From: Dawidia cretensis
GTDB lineage: Bacteria; Bacteroidota; Bacteroidia; Cytophagales; Cyclobacteriaceae
DNA length: 64,000 nt
Assembly (NCBI RefSeq): GCF_018598175.1
Contig: NZ_JAHESE010000002.1
Location: forward strand, 1 to 64,000
Direction of reading: 5' to 3'
Shown here in pieces: positions 7,429 through 14,999 of this stretch. Under the pieces are notes generated by a model, which did no database searches, had not been told where the DNA came from, and saw nothing but the letters and a program-made list of their open reading frames with translations. Both the position numbers and the translations under genes were made by a program. The stretch's first letter is position 1. Each line of letters opens with the position of its first letter.

Positions 7429-8448
7429 ATGGAACAAAACAATTATCAAGGCGCGTTGCAACAGCCCCTGGGCTCAGGCTTTAACGCTACTTCAACAGCG
7501 AGCGAAGTACTCGATGGTAAGAACCTCACCGGAACAACGGTCATCATCACGGGTGGCTACGCCGGCATCGGGTTGGAAACTACCCGCGTGTTGGCAGAGG
7601 CGGGTGCGACCGTAATCGCCCCGGCGCGTGACCCCGAAAAGGCCCGTAAAAATCTCGAAGGCATACCCAACGTAACCGTCGAGCTGATGGACCTGATGGA
7701 CCCGAGCTCGATCGATACCTTTGCGACCAACTTCGTAAAGTTAGGCAGACCGTTACACCTGCTGATCAACAATGCCGGTATCATGTGGGTGCCGCTGCGA
7801 TACGATCAGCGTGGTCACGAGTCACAGTTGGCGACCAATCACCTCGGCCACTTCCAGCTGACGGCCCGTCTCTGGCCCGCGCTCAAAAAAGCAAAAGGCG
7901 CCCGGGTAGTTACCGTGTCGTCGTATGGCCACCAGATGGCGCCGTTCAACTTCGAAGATCCGGATTTCAGACACCGCGACTATGAAACCCTGCAAGGCTA
8001 TGGACAATCGAAGACCGCCAACAACCTGTTCACCGTCGAGCTCGACCGCCGCGCCCGGGCGCACAAGGTTCGCGCGTACGTACTACACCCCGGCGCCGTA
8101 AACGGTACCGATCTGGCCCGTGAAGCGCCGATCGCGCTCTTCCAACAAATGGGCATTATCGACGAAGCCGGCAACCTGAAACCCGAAGTGGAGGCCAGAC
8201 TTAAAACACTGCCCCAGGGCGCTGCCACGACCGTATGGTGTGCCACCAGCCCGCAGCTGAGCGACCTCGGTGGCGTATACTGCGAAGACGCCGACGTGGC
8301 CGAACTGGACCTCGGCAACCTGTCACCAAACTACGAAGACCCCTCAACGCAACGCGGCGTACAGCCGTACTCCCTGGACGAAGCCAATGCCAAACGTTTG
8401 TGGTCGCTCAGCGAGGAAATGACGGGCATAACGTTCCCGGTTGATTGA
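7429..8448 (+). CDS. SDR family oxidoreductase, long (retinol-dehydrogenase-like) type
   Basis: A 339-residue SDR with a 30-residue N-terminal extension. It has the cofactor motif TGGYAGIGLETTRVLAEAG, NNAG (INNAGIMWVP), TNHLGHFQLT, the catalytic Ser in VVTVSSYGHQ and the YGQSK active-site motif. The longer C-terminal part after HPGAVNGTDLAR matches the WW-domain-oxidoreductase/retinol-dehydrogenase-like branch. The substrate is unknown. It is followed by an AraC regulator with its own promoter; the neighbouring SDR modules suggest a locus for handling reactive carbonyls or aromatics, which is inference. Confidence 0.92.
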   Translation: MEQNNYQGALQQPLGSGFNATSTASEVLDGKNLTGTTVIITGGYAGIGLETTRVLAEAGATVIAPARDPEKARKNLEGIPNVTVELMDLMDPSSIDTFATNFVKLGRPLHLLINNAGIMWVPLRYDQRGHESQLATNHLGHFQLTARLWPALKKAKGARVVTVSSYGHQMAPFNFEDPDFRHRDYETLQGYGQSKTANNLFTVELDRRARAHKVRAYVLHPGAVNGTDLAREAPIALFQQMGIIDEAGNLKPEVEARLKTLPQGAATTVWCATSPQLSDLGGVYCEDADVAELDLGNLSPNYEDPSTQRGVQPYSLDEANAKRLWSLSEEMTGITFPVD

Positions 8449-8473
8449 TCCTATAAATCATTCATTAACTTTG
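8445..8473 (+). promoter_or_regulatory. Promoter of the AraC-family gene
   Basis: TTG (8445-8447), an 18-base spacer and TAACTTTG (8466-8473), a perfect match to the Bacteroidota TAnnTTTG -7 element. The ATG follows at 8538. The TTG overlaps the end of the preceding SDR gene. Confidence 0.6.
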
Positions 8474-8537
8474 TTTATGCCGTCGTGCAGGCAACCAGCG
8501 CGCGGTTACATGCGTCCTGTCAAACAACAAAAGACTC

Positions 8538-9359
8538 ATGGACTTTCAAACAAACTATATCACCCCTGACATCAAGCTGGCCTGCTATTCGGATAAGCCC
8601 TTTAAAGCAGAGGCGTTGTTCGATGACCACATGCTCATCTGGTTTATCGCGGGTGGGGCCAAGATCATCCAGGCCGACGAAACATATACGTTCCAGGCCG
8701 GCGATATCTTCCTCCTCCCGCGAAACCAGCTGTCATCGGTCATCATCTACCCCAAGGACGGCCAGCCACACAAGTCGGTGGCCATGCACCTGCCGGAAAG
8801 ACGACTGCGCAAGTTCTATGAAGGTGTGACAACAACGTCACCGGCCATGGTATCGCAGAAGATCCGCTACTTCGAGCAACATCCCCTGTTGAAAAGTTGT
8901 TTTACTTCTCTCATACCGTATTTCGAAGTAGAAGAGCAATTCCCCGAAAACATTGCCGCGCTCAAGATTCAAGAGGCGATCAGCATTCTGCGCATCATCG
9001 ATCCCGAGATTGACGGCATCCTGGCCAACTTCGACGAGCCCGGCAAGATCGACCTGGCCGGCTTCATGGAAAAGAACTACATGTTCAATATGCCCATGCA
9101 AAAGTTCAGCTACCTCACCGGCCGCAGCCTCTCCACCTTCAACCGTGATTTCAAAAAACACTATCAGGTCACGCCCCAGCGCTGGCTCACCCAAAAACGC
9201 CTGGAGCTGGCACACTATCAGATCCGCGAAAAACGACGGAAACCCGTGGAGGTATATTTAGAAGTAGGCTTTGAAGACCTGTCGCATTTCTCCCTGGCGT
9301 TCAAAAAGCAGTTCGGCTATCCACCCACCAACCTGGTAAACCATTCCACTGCCCGCTAG
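8538..9359 (+). CDS. AraC-family transcriptional regulator
   Basis: A 273-residue protein. The N-terminal cupin-like half (FKAEALFDDHMLIWFIAGGA, then FQAGDIFLLPRNQLS) is a small-molecule-sensing AraC arm domain. The C-terminal half carries two helix-turn-helices at about residues 175-270: MPMQKFSYLTGRSLSTFNRDF and the conserved second helix with GFEDLSHFSLAFKKQFGYPP. It has its own promoter downstream of the SDR gene at 7429, which is its most likely target along with itself. Confidence 0.92.
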   Translation: MDFQTNYITPDIKLACYSDKPFKAEALFDDHMLIWFIAGGAKIIQADETYTFQAGDIFLLPRNQLSSVIIYPKDGQPHKSVAMHLPERRLRKFYEGVTTTSPAMVSQKIRYFEQHPLLKSCFTSLIPYFEVEEQFPENIAALKIQEAISILRIIDPEIDGILANFDEPGKIDLAGFMEKNYMFNMPMQKFSYLTGRSLSTFNRDFKKHYQVTPQRWLTQKRLELAHYQIREKRRKPVEVYLEVGFEDLSHFSLAFKKQFGYPPTNLVNHSTAR

Positions 9360-9647
9360 GTCTGGTGCCATGGCTCCGCCGACTACCTTCGTCCAACACG
9401 CCAGTCGCCGGTGCCAATCCCAGCCATATAAAATATCAAATTTAGATTGCTGCTGCAACCAAAACCCGCTCATGGGCGTCTGATCTAATAAGCGACACAT
9501 CCCCGACCGCAGGCGGACAAGATTTACCTATATTCGAACACTCGTTGGCCCGGCGCACAGCATACCCGTGGCCTGGAGGCGTAAAACGGGCCGTCACAGG
9601 CCTGGCATAGGGAATGTTAAGCGTAGACATATGTATAAAAGCCTATC
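9360..9647. other. Intergenic stretch without recognised features
   Basis: A 288-base gap between the AraC gene and the esterase gene, AT-rich around 9426-9450. I see no gene, no clear TAnnTTTG promoter and no terminator hairpin. Confidence 0.5.
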
Positions 9648-11180
9648 ATGAGAAATAGCCGTTATTTTTTCTTCCTGTTGCTGATCGCGCTTGGAAGTAT
9701 TGCCCCAGCCGTACAGGCACAGGACACCGTTCTTAACCTTTCCTTCCAAAGTCGGCTTGACTCGATCCGGTCCACCATTCTGAACCAAAAGCGATTGATT
9801 CAGGTATTTACGCCCTCGGGGTATAAAGCCGGAAGCACGGATACCTACGATGTGATGTATGTATTGGATGGAGGCAACTGGAACACAGGGCTCATTACGC
9901 GGGTGCAGAGCTTCGTGCAAGGTGAAGGCTATGTGCCGCAGACGATCATTGTAAGTGTGTTGGGAATCGACCGAAACAAAGACCTGACGCCGACGCACCT
10001 GGAAAGTTGGAAAACGTCTGGCGGTGGCGATAACTTCCTGCGGTTTATCAAAGAGGAGCTGATCCCGTATGTAAACAAAACGTATCCATCCAACGGCGAT
10101 AATACACTCTGGGGGCATTCGCTCGGCGGACTGTTTGTAACCTACGCCATGTTGAAAGAGCCCGCGACGTTCAAGTCCTACATCGCGGTCGATCCCAGCA
10201 TGTGGTGGGATAAGTGTTATGTACCCAAAATGGCTGCGAGCCGGTTGGGCGCGCTGGCAGGGTTGAATGCGACACTCTATGTCAGCGGGCGTGACGAGGC
10301 CGGAATGAAGGAGATGAAAGTTGATACCCTGGATGCCGTGTTAAAAAGCCATGCGCCGGCAGACCTGCACTGGAAAGTAGTATCATACCCGGGCGAGTCG
10401 CACAGCTCCGTGCGATTGAAGACCACCTACGATGGCTTGCGATTTAACTATACCGGGCTCGTCGGCAACATCGAGTTTCACCCCATGAACGGGCTGGTGT
10501 TGAAAGACAAGCCCATTAAGCTTTGGTACTTCGAAGATACCACGAGCGTTCGCTACACCCTAAATGGCACGATGCCAACTCTTACCTCTGCCAAAATACA
10601 ACCCGAGCTTACACTGACCGGCGGCGGTAAGGTTACCTATACACGCTTTACACAACGGAGCCGGTATAATAAAAGCACGACGGGTATTTTTACAGTCACC
10701 ACGCCGCTTCGGCCGGCAGCGAAGCAAAAGAATTTGATGCCGGGCGGCTTTCGTTATAGTTACTATGAAGGCGACTGGAGCACCTGGCCGGATCTCAAAG
10801 GTGTAAAGCCGACGAAAACCGGCATTACTGATCACAATTTTAATCCAGACGAGCTGCCACGGAAAAAGGATTATGCCATCGTGGTCGAAGGATTTCTGGA
10901 AACCACCGAAGAAGGGTACCATATTTTTATAATGGAGGCCGACAAAGGCACAAAATTTTACCTGGGCAACCGACTATTGATGCAATGGGACGGCGGCTAT
11001 ACGCGGCGAGCAGACAGTTATATCATTCCATTGTCGAAAGGGCTTTACCCCATACGTATCGAATACCTCCATAAGAAAGAGGATTTCAAGCTACGGTTGG
11101 CTTACCTCACGCCCAGCCGGATCGACACAAAAGATCCTCAGCCCATCCCGGACGCAGTACAGTACCGTCCGGCACCATAG
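9648..11180 (+). CDS. Secreted esterase with chitobiase-like and PA14-like tail
   Basis: 510 residues with a clear signal peptide (hydrophobic core about 7-20, cleavage after AQA near 24). Residues about 40-280 form an alpha/beta-hydrolase of the esterase D/IroE type, with the nucleophile elbow GHSLGG (Ser158) and a substrate-pocket region VMYVLDGGNW. A short beta-sandwich resembling the chitobiase C-terminal domain follows at about 285-365 (VRYTLNGTMPT), then a PA14-like carbohydrate-binding region at about 370-495 (YYEGDWSTWPDL, LGNRLLMQWDGG, LYPIRIEYLHKK). The layout suggests release of acyl groups or siderophore/glycan esters at the cell surface. The exact substrate is unknown. Confidence 0.87.
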   Translation: MRNSRYFFFLLLIALGSIAPAVQAQDTVLNLSFQSRLDSIRSTILNQKRLIQVFTPSGYKAGSTDTYDVMYVLDGGNWNTGLITRVQSFVQGEGYVPQTIIVSVLGIDRNKDLTPTHLESWKTSGGGDNFLRFIKEELIPYVNKTYPSNGDNTLWGHSLGGLFVTYAMLKEPATFKSYIAVDPSMWWDKCYVPKMAASRLGALAGLNATLYVSGRDEAGMKEMKVDTLDAVLKSHAPADLHWKVVSYPGESHSSVRLKTTYDGLRFNYTGLVGNIEFHPMNGLVLKDKPIKLWYFEDTTSVRYTLNGTMPTLTSAKIQPELTLTGGGKVTYTRFTQRSRYNKSTTGIFTVTTPLRPAAKQKNLMPGGFRYSYYEGDWSTWPDLKGVKPTKTGITDHNFNPDELPRKKDYAIVVEGFLETTEEGYHIFIMEADKGTKFYLGNRLLMQWDGGYTRRADSYIIPLSKGLYPIRIEYLHKKEDFKLRLAYLTPSRIDTKDPQPIPDAVQYRPAP

Positions 11181-11289
11181 GCAAGTACGGAGGTTTGTTC
11201 GCATTTGGGCCGCCCCAATTGTGGCGGCGGGCTGTAACCTGACAGGTAAAGACGCTGTCTAAGGCATTGACAGTTAAAACACTTGCGAT

Positions 11290-13731
11290 ATGCTCAGGAG
11301 CTACGTTACCATCGGATGGAGAAATATCTTGAAGTACAAGACTTTCTCGTTTATCAATGTATTCGGCCTTGCCATCGCCATGTCGGTGTGCATGCTCATC
11401 ATGCTCATGCTGGCGGATCATAAGCGTTATGATCAATTTCACGAAAAGAAAGACCGCATATACCGGATCCTGTCAGATCGCCCCGGCAGCAAGGCGCCGT
11501 CAGCCACCACGCCCTCGCCACTGGCAAATGCCCTAAAGACCGACTACCCCGTCGTAGAAGAATCAACGCAGCTCAGAAGAGGAGTCGGGGGTGATCTTCT
11601 GTACAATGGCACGACGGTGGAGGCACGCGGCTATTTTGTCGATGCGTCTTTTTTCAACGTCTTCAGTTACGATGTTACCGGCGGAAATGTACAGCGCATG
11701 CTGGCCACACCCAATACCATGGTGATATCGACCGCGCTCGCACAGCAACTATTCAACGGTGCGGAGCCGGTTGGAAAAATCGTTGACCTGAACAATCGGG
11801 GCCTTTCGATGCTAGGGGATGGAGAACCGGGCATCGCCGTGCCTTGGGGCAGTTATACCATCACCGGTGTCGTAAAAGACAAAGGGCATCGCTCACACCT
11901 GAAATTCGACGTATTACTTTCTGCCGCTTCGCTGCCGGCGTTGTATGCTGCCGGGAAAATAGGCGATAACAGCAACGATTGGGTCCATGATTTTTCAGTC
12001 TATACATATGCCGTGACGGCAGACGGTAAAACTGAAGAAGAGCTTACCGCAGCGCTGCAGGATATCGTCACGCGCCGGTATGCCGGGCAGGAAGACATGA
12101 AAGGATTCGCGCTGACGCAGCAGCAGCTCACCGCCATCACACCGGGCATACTCGTGAGCAACGCGCCGGGGTACACGCTTCCGCTGATGGCCTATTATTT
12201 CCTATCCCTGCTGGCCCTGATTATCATGGTGTCGGCGTGCCTGAATTATACAAACCTCTCGACTGCCCGCGCACTGACCCGTATGAAAGAGATCGGAGTT
12301 CGCAAAGTGACGGGTGCCCACAGAAAAAATCTCATTCTCCAGTTCCTCAGCGAGTCAATGCTCACGTCGTTGATGGCACTGGGCATGGCCCTGATCCTTT
12401 TGGTCATCATTAAACCGGCCTTCCTGGGACTGTGGGTCAATCGTTACCTGGATTTTAGCTTACATGCAAATAGTAATGTTTACCTGATGTTTATAGGCTT
12501 CTCCCTGGTCATTGGGCTAATGGCCGGTCTTTATCCGGCACTGCACTTGTCAAAATACCAACCTGCCCGGGCGTTAAAGAATCTGGATACACTCCGGCCG
12601 GGTAAACTGGGCGTGCGCAGGGTGTTGAGTGTTTCGCAGTTTGTTGTGTCACTTTTTTTCATTACAACGGTGGTGCTGATCTACAACCAGTTCCGGCACT
12701 ATCTTGATTTTGAATATGGATTCAATGCGAAGAACGTTGTCAATATCTCGTTACAAGGCAATGACCATCGGCGGGTGATACACGAATTCCTGACGGTATC
12801 GGGTGTTGCCTCCGTCTCGGCTTCTGATATCATTCCTGCTACCAACGTACAAAACGGTGTGAGCTTGCGCGTGGCGGGAAGCGACGTAGAATATACCAGG
12901 TTCGGCGTGTTGCTCACGGATGATCATTTCCTCGGCAACCTCGGGCTTAGCCTGGTAGCGGGTGAGAACATGAACGTATCCGGCGATTCCACCAGCCGGT
13001 TCGTGCTGGTGAATGAAGCCGCCGTGCACGCTTTAGGCTACGCTCATGCGCCTGACATCGTAGGGGAAATGCTTCAGTCTAAAGGTGGGACCGAGGAATT
13101 TACGGTTGTAGGGGTAACGAAAGATTTTCAGCATACGGCACTGGTGAACGAAGATGGCGTCAGCCCGATGGTACTCCGTTACCAGCCGGAAAGTTTCGGG
13201 TATGTGAGTGTCAGGATGGTTTCCGATAATGCCGCCGGCACGCTCTTGCAGTTAGAAAATAGATGGAAAGCGATTGACCCGGTGAACCCCTTTCGGTATG
13301 ATTTCTATGAGGACCAGCTCGATGCCATGTATCGTGGTTTTTTCGATGTTGTTACCATTCTTGGGTTCATTGCCTTTCTGGCAGTTGTTATCGCGTGCCT
13401 TGGCTTGTTGGGTATGGCGATGTATATAACCGAAAGACGACGCAAGGAAGTAGGCATCCGTAAAATTTTGGGTGCTAACGATTCGAGTATTGCCCTATTA
13501 CTGTCGAAGTCCTTTTTTAAAGTACTGGGGGTAGCGATATGCATTGGCGGACCCTTGAGTTATTTTATAAACAACCTTTGGCTCCAGTCTTTGCCAAACC
13601 GGGTAGGCTTCGGGTTAGGAACAGTCCTGATAGCGATCAGTACATTACTCGTGTTGGGACTCGTCACCGTCGGCACACAGACCTTGCGCGCTTCGCGGAG
13701 TAACCCGGTGCAGACGTTGAAAATGGATTGA
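11290..13731 (+). CDS. ABC transporter permease, MacB/FtsX type
   Basis: An 813-residue protein of the duplicated FtsX permease class common in Bacteroidota. Near the N-terminus it has WRNILKYKTFSFINVFGLAIA with a first membrane helix. A periplasmic MacB-type core domain spans about 45-270, three membrane helices lie at about 285-430 (FtsX domain 1, MKEIGVRKVTGAHRK), a second periplasmic domain at about 470-660, and a final helix group at about 690-805 (RRKEVGIRKILGANDSS). Such proteins act as mechanotransmitters for lipoprotein or peptide export, or signalling, with a separate ATPase. No ATPase gene is adjacent, so the partner is encoded elsewhere. Confidence 0.92.
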   Translation: MLRSYVTIGWRNILKYKTFSFINVFGLAIAMSVCMLIMLMLADHKRYDQFHEKKDRIYRILSDRPGSKAPSATTPSPLANALKTDYPVVEESTQLRRGVGGDLLYNGTTVEARGYFVDASFFNVFSYDVTGGNVQRMLATPNTMVISTALAQQLFNGAEPVGKIVDLNNRGLSMLGDGEPGIAVPWGSYTITGVVKDKGHRSHLKFDVLLSAASLPALYAAGKIGDNSNDWVHDFSVYTYAVTADGKTEEELTAALQDIVTRRYAGQEDMKGFALTQQQLTAITPGILVSNAPGYTLPLMAYYFLSLLALIIMVSACLNYTNLSTARALTRMKEIGVRKVTGAHRKNLILQFLSESMLTSLMALGMALILLVIIKPAFLGLWVNRYLDFSLHANSNVYLMFIGFSLVIGLMAGLYPALHLSKYQPARALKNLDTLRPGKLGVRRVLSVSQFVVSLFFITTVVLIYNQFRHYLDFEYGFNAKNVVNISLQGNDHRRVIHEFLTVSGVASVSASDIIPATNVQNGVSLRVAGSDVEYTRFGVLLTDDHFLGNLGLSLVAGENMNVSGDSTSRFVLVNEAAVHALGYAHAPDIVGEMLQSKGGTEEFTVVGVTKDFQHTALVNEDGVSPMVLRYQPESFGYVSVRMVSDNAAGTLLQLENRWKAIDPVNPFRYDFYEDQLDAMYRGFFDVVTILGFIAFLAVVIACLGLLGMAMYITERRRKEVGIRKILGANDSSIALLLSKSFFKVLGVAICIGGPLSYFINNLWLQSLPNRVGFGLGTVLIAISTLLVLGLVTVGTQTLRASRSNPVQTLKMD

Positions 13732-13750
13732 TGATGCAAACCAGGTATAA

Positions 13751-14782
13751 CTACCGGCGAAGGGCTTCGCGTACTTTTGGTGCGATGCGGGTTCCGTAAA
13801 TCTCGATCGCTTTCATGAGAGAGGCGTGGGAAGGCCCGCCCACATCCAGGTGTGCCGAGAAGCGTGTGATGCCGAACAGCTCGTGCATGTGCAGGATCTT
13901 GTCGATGGCTTCATTCGCATCCCCAAAGAGATAAGCACCTTCGTTGCCCCGCCCATAGTCGAACTGGTCGCGTTGGAACGGTGGCCATCCGCGCGTGCGG
14001 CCCACCCGGTTCATTTGTGCGGAGTACACGGGGTAGTACTCGTCGGCCGTTTGGGCGCTGTTCTCGCCAAAGAAGCTGTGCATATGTACACCCACCCGAA
14101 ATTTGGTCATGTCGTGGCCGAAGCTCTCGTACAGCTCTTTATAATATTGAAACAGCGGCTGGAACTGTGCCGGGTTGCCACCGATAATAGCAAAGACAAC
14201 CGGTAGGCCCAGTTTGCCGGCGCGGACAACCGACTGGGGCGTGCCACCCAGGGCAAGCCAGATATCCAGGTGATCGTTGAGCGGCCGGGGTAGTACCTCT
14301 TGCTCTTGCAGGGGTGCACGGTATTTTCCCTTCCATGTGATGGGCTGCTGCCGGTCGATCTGCAGCAGCAGCTCGAGCTTCTCGTCGAACAGGGCATCGT
14401 AATCGTTCAGATTAAAACCATATAGCGGAAACGATTCGATGAAGCTGCCGCGACCGGCCATGAGCTCGGCCCGGCCGTTGCTAAGCTGGTCTATCGTCGC
14501 AAAGCTTTGGTATATCCGTACAGGGTCCGATGAGCTCAGCACTGTGACGGCGCTGCCCAGTTTAATCTTTTTCGTAACGGTGGCCGCCGCTGCCAGGATG
14601 ATCTCCGGCACCGACACGGCATAGTCAGGACGATGATGCTCGCCGATACCGAAAAAATCGATGCCCACTTCGTCCATCAGCTTGATCTCTTCGATCAGCT
14701 CCCGCAACCGCTCACCCGCCGCCAGGGGTTTCCCGCTTGTGTCGTAGTGATTGTCTCCAAACATGCCAATGCCTAGTTCCAT
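13751..14782 (-). CDS. LLM class flavin-dependent oxidoreductase
   Basis: 343 residues from the ATG at 14782 (MELGIGMFGD); an ATG three codons earlier is also possible. It is a bacterial luciferase-like TIM barrel of the MsnO8/alkanal-monooxygenase type: FFGIGEHHRPDYAVSVPE, VTKKIKLGSAVTVLSSSDP, FATIDQLSNGRAELMAGRG. The family uses reduced flavin (usually FMNH2, supplied by a reductase) and O2. Its substrate is not predictable. It is monocistronic between two plus-strand genes and its 3' end lies 19 bases from the permease stop. Confidence 0.92.
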   Translation of the reverse strand: MELGIGMFGDNHYDTSGKPLAAGERLRELIEEIKLMDEVGIDFFGIGEHHRPDYAVSVPEIILAAAATVTKKIKLGSAVTVLSSSDPVRIYQSFATIDQLSNGRAELMAGRGSFIESFPLYGFNLNDYDALFDEKLELLLQIDRQQPITWKGKYRAPLQEQEVLPRPLNDHLDIWLALGGTPQSVVRAGKLGLPVVFAIIGGNPAQFQPLFQYYKELYESFGHDMTKFRVGVHMHSFFGENSAQTADEYYPVYSAQMNRVGRTRGWPPFQRDQFDYGRGNEGAYLFGDANEAIDKILHMHELFGITRFSAHLDVGGPSHASLMKAIEIYGTRIAPKVREALRR

Positions 14783-14895
14783 ATGTCTCATTTTATGATT
14801 ATATCCAATCGTACGAGTGGTAAGATGTCACTGGCACAGTTAAATAGCAAAATTACAACTTGATCATCACTCGATTAATAATTTGTTATTGTTTT

Positions 14896-14925
14896 TTGCT
14901 TTCATTCAATAGCTTGTTAACTTAG
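14896..14925 (+). promoter_or_regulatory. Promoter ahead of the first GAGCCCATCT hairpin
   Basis: TTG (14896-14898), a 19-base spacer and TAACTTAG (14918-14925), one mismatch from TAnnTTTG. The predicted transcript starts only a few bases before a strong hairpin followed by six T. A promoter/hairpin arrangement with the same sequence blocks exists on the minus strand at 49404-49493. Confidence 0.55.
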
Positions 14926-14928
14926 TTC

Positions 14929-14980
14929 CATGAGCCCATCTTATACGCCATTGTGTTGGCGGTGAGATGGGCTTTTTTAT
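14929..14980 (+). ncRNA. Candidate short hairpin RNA or attenuator, copy 1
   Basis: AGCCCATCT (14933-14941) pairs with AGATGGGCT (14965-14973) and is followed by a T-run to 14978, a textbook intrinsic terminator. It begins almost at the predicted transcription start, so the product would be a roughly 50-base RNA, or a leader in which transcription of the membrane gene at 15000 is attenuated. A second copy near 49404 shares TTAACTT, GAGCCCATCTT and AGATGGGCTTTTTT. Function and family are unknown to me. Confidence 0.5.
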
Positions 14981-14999
14981 TGACCTAGTGCATCTGATT

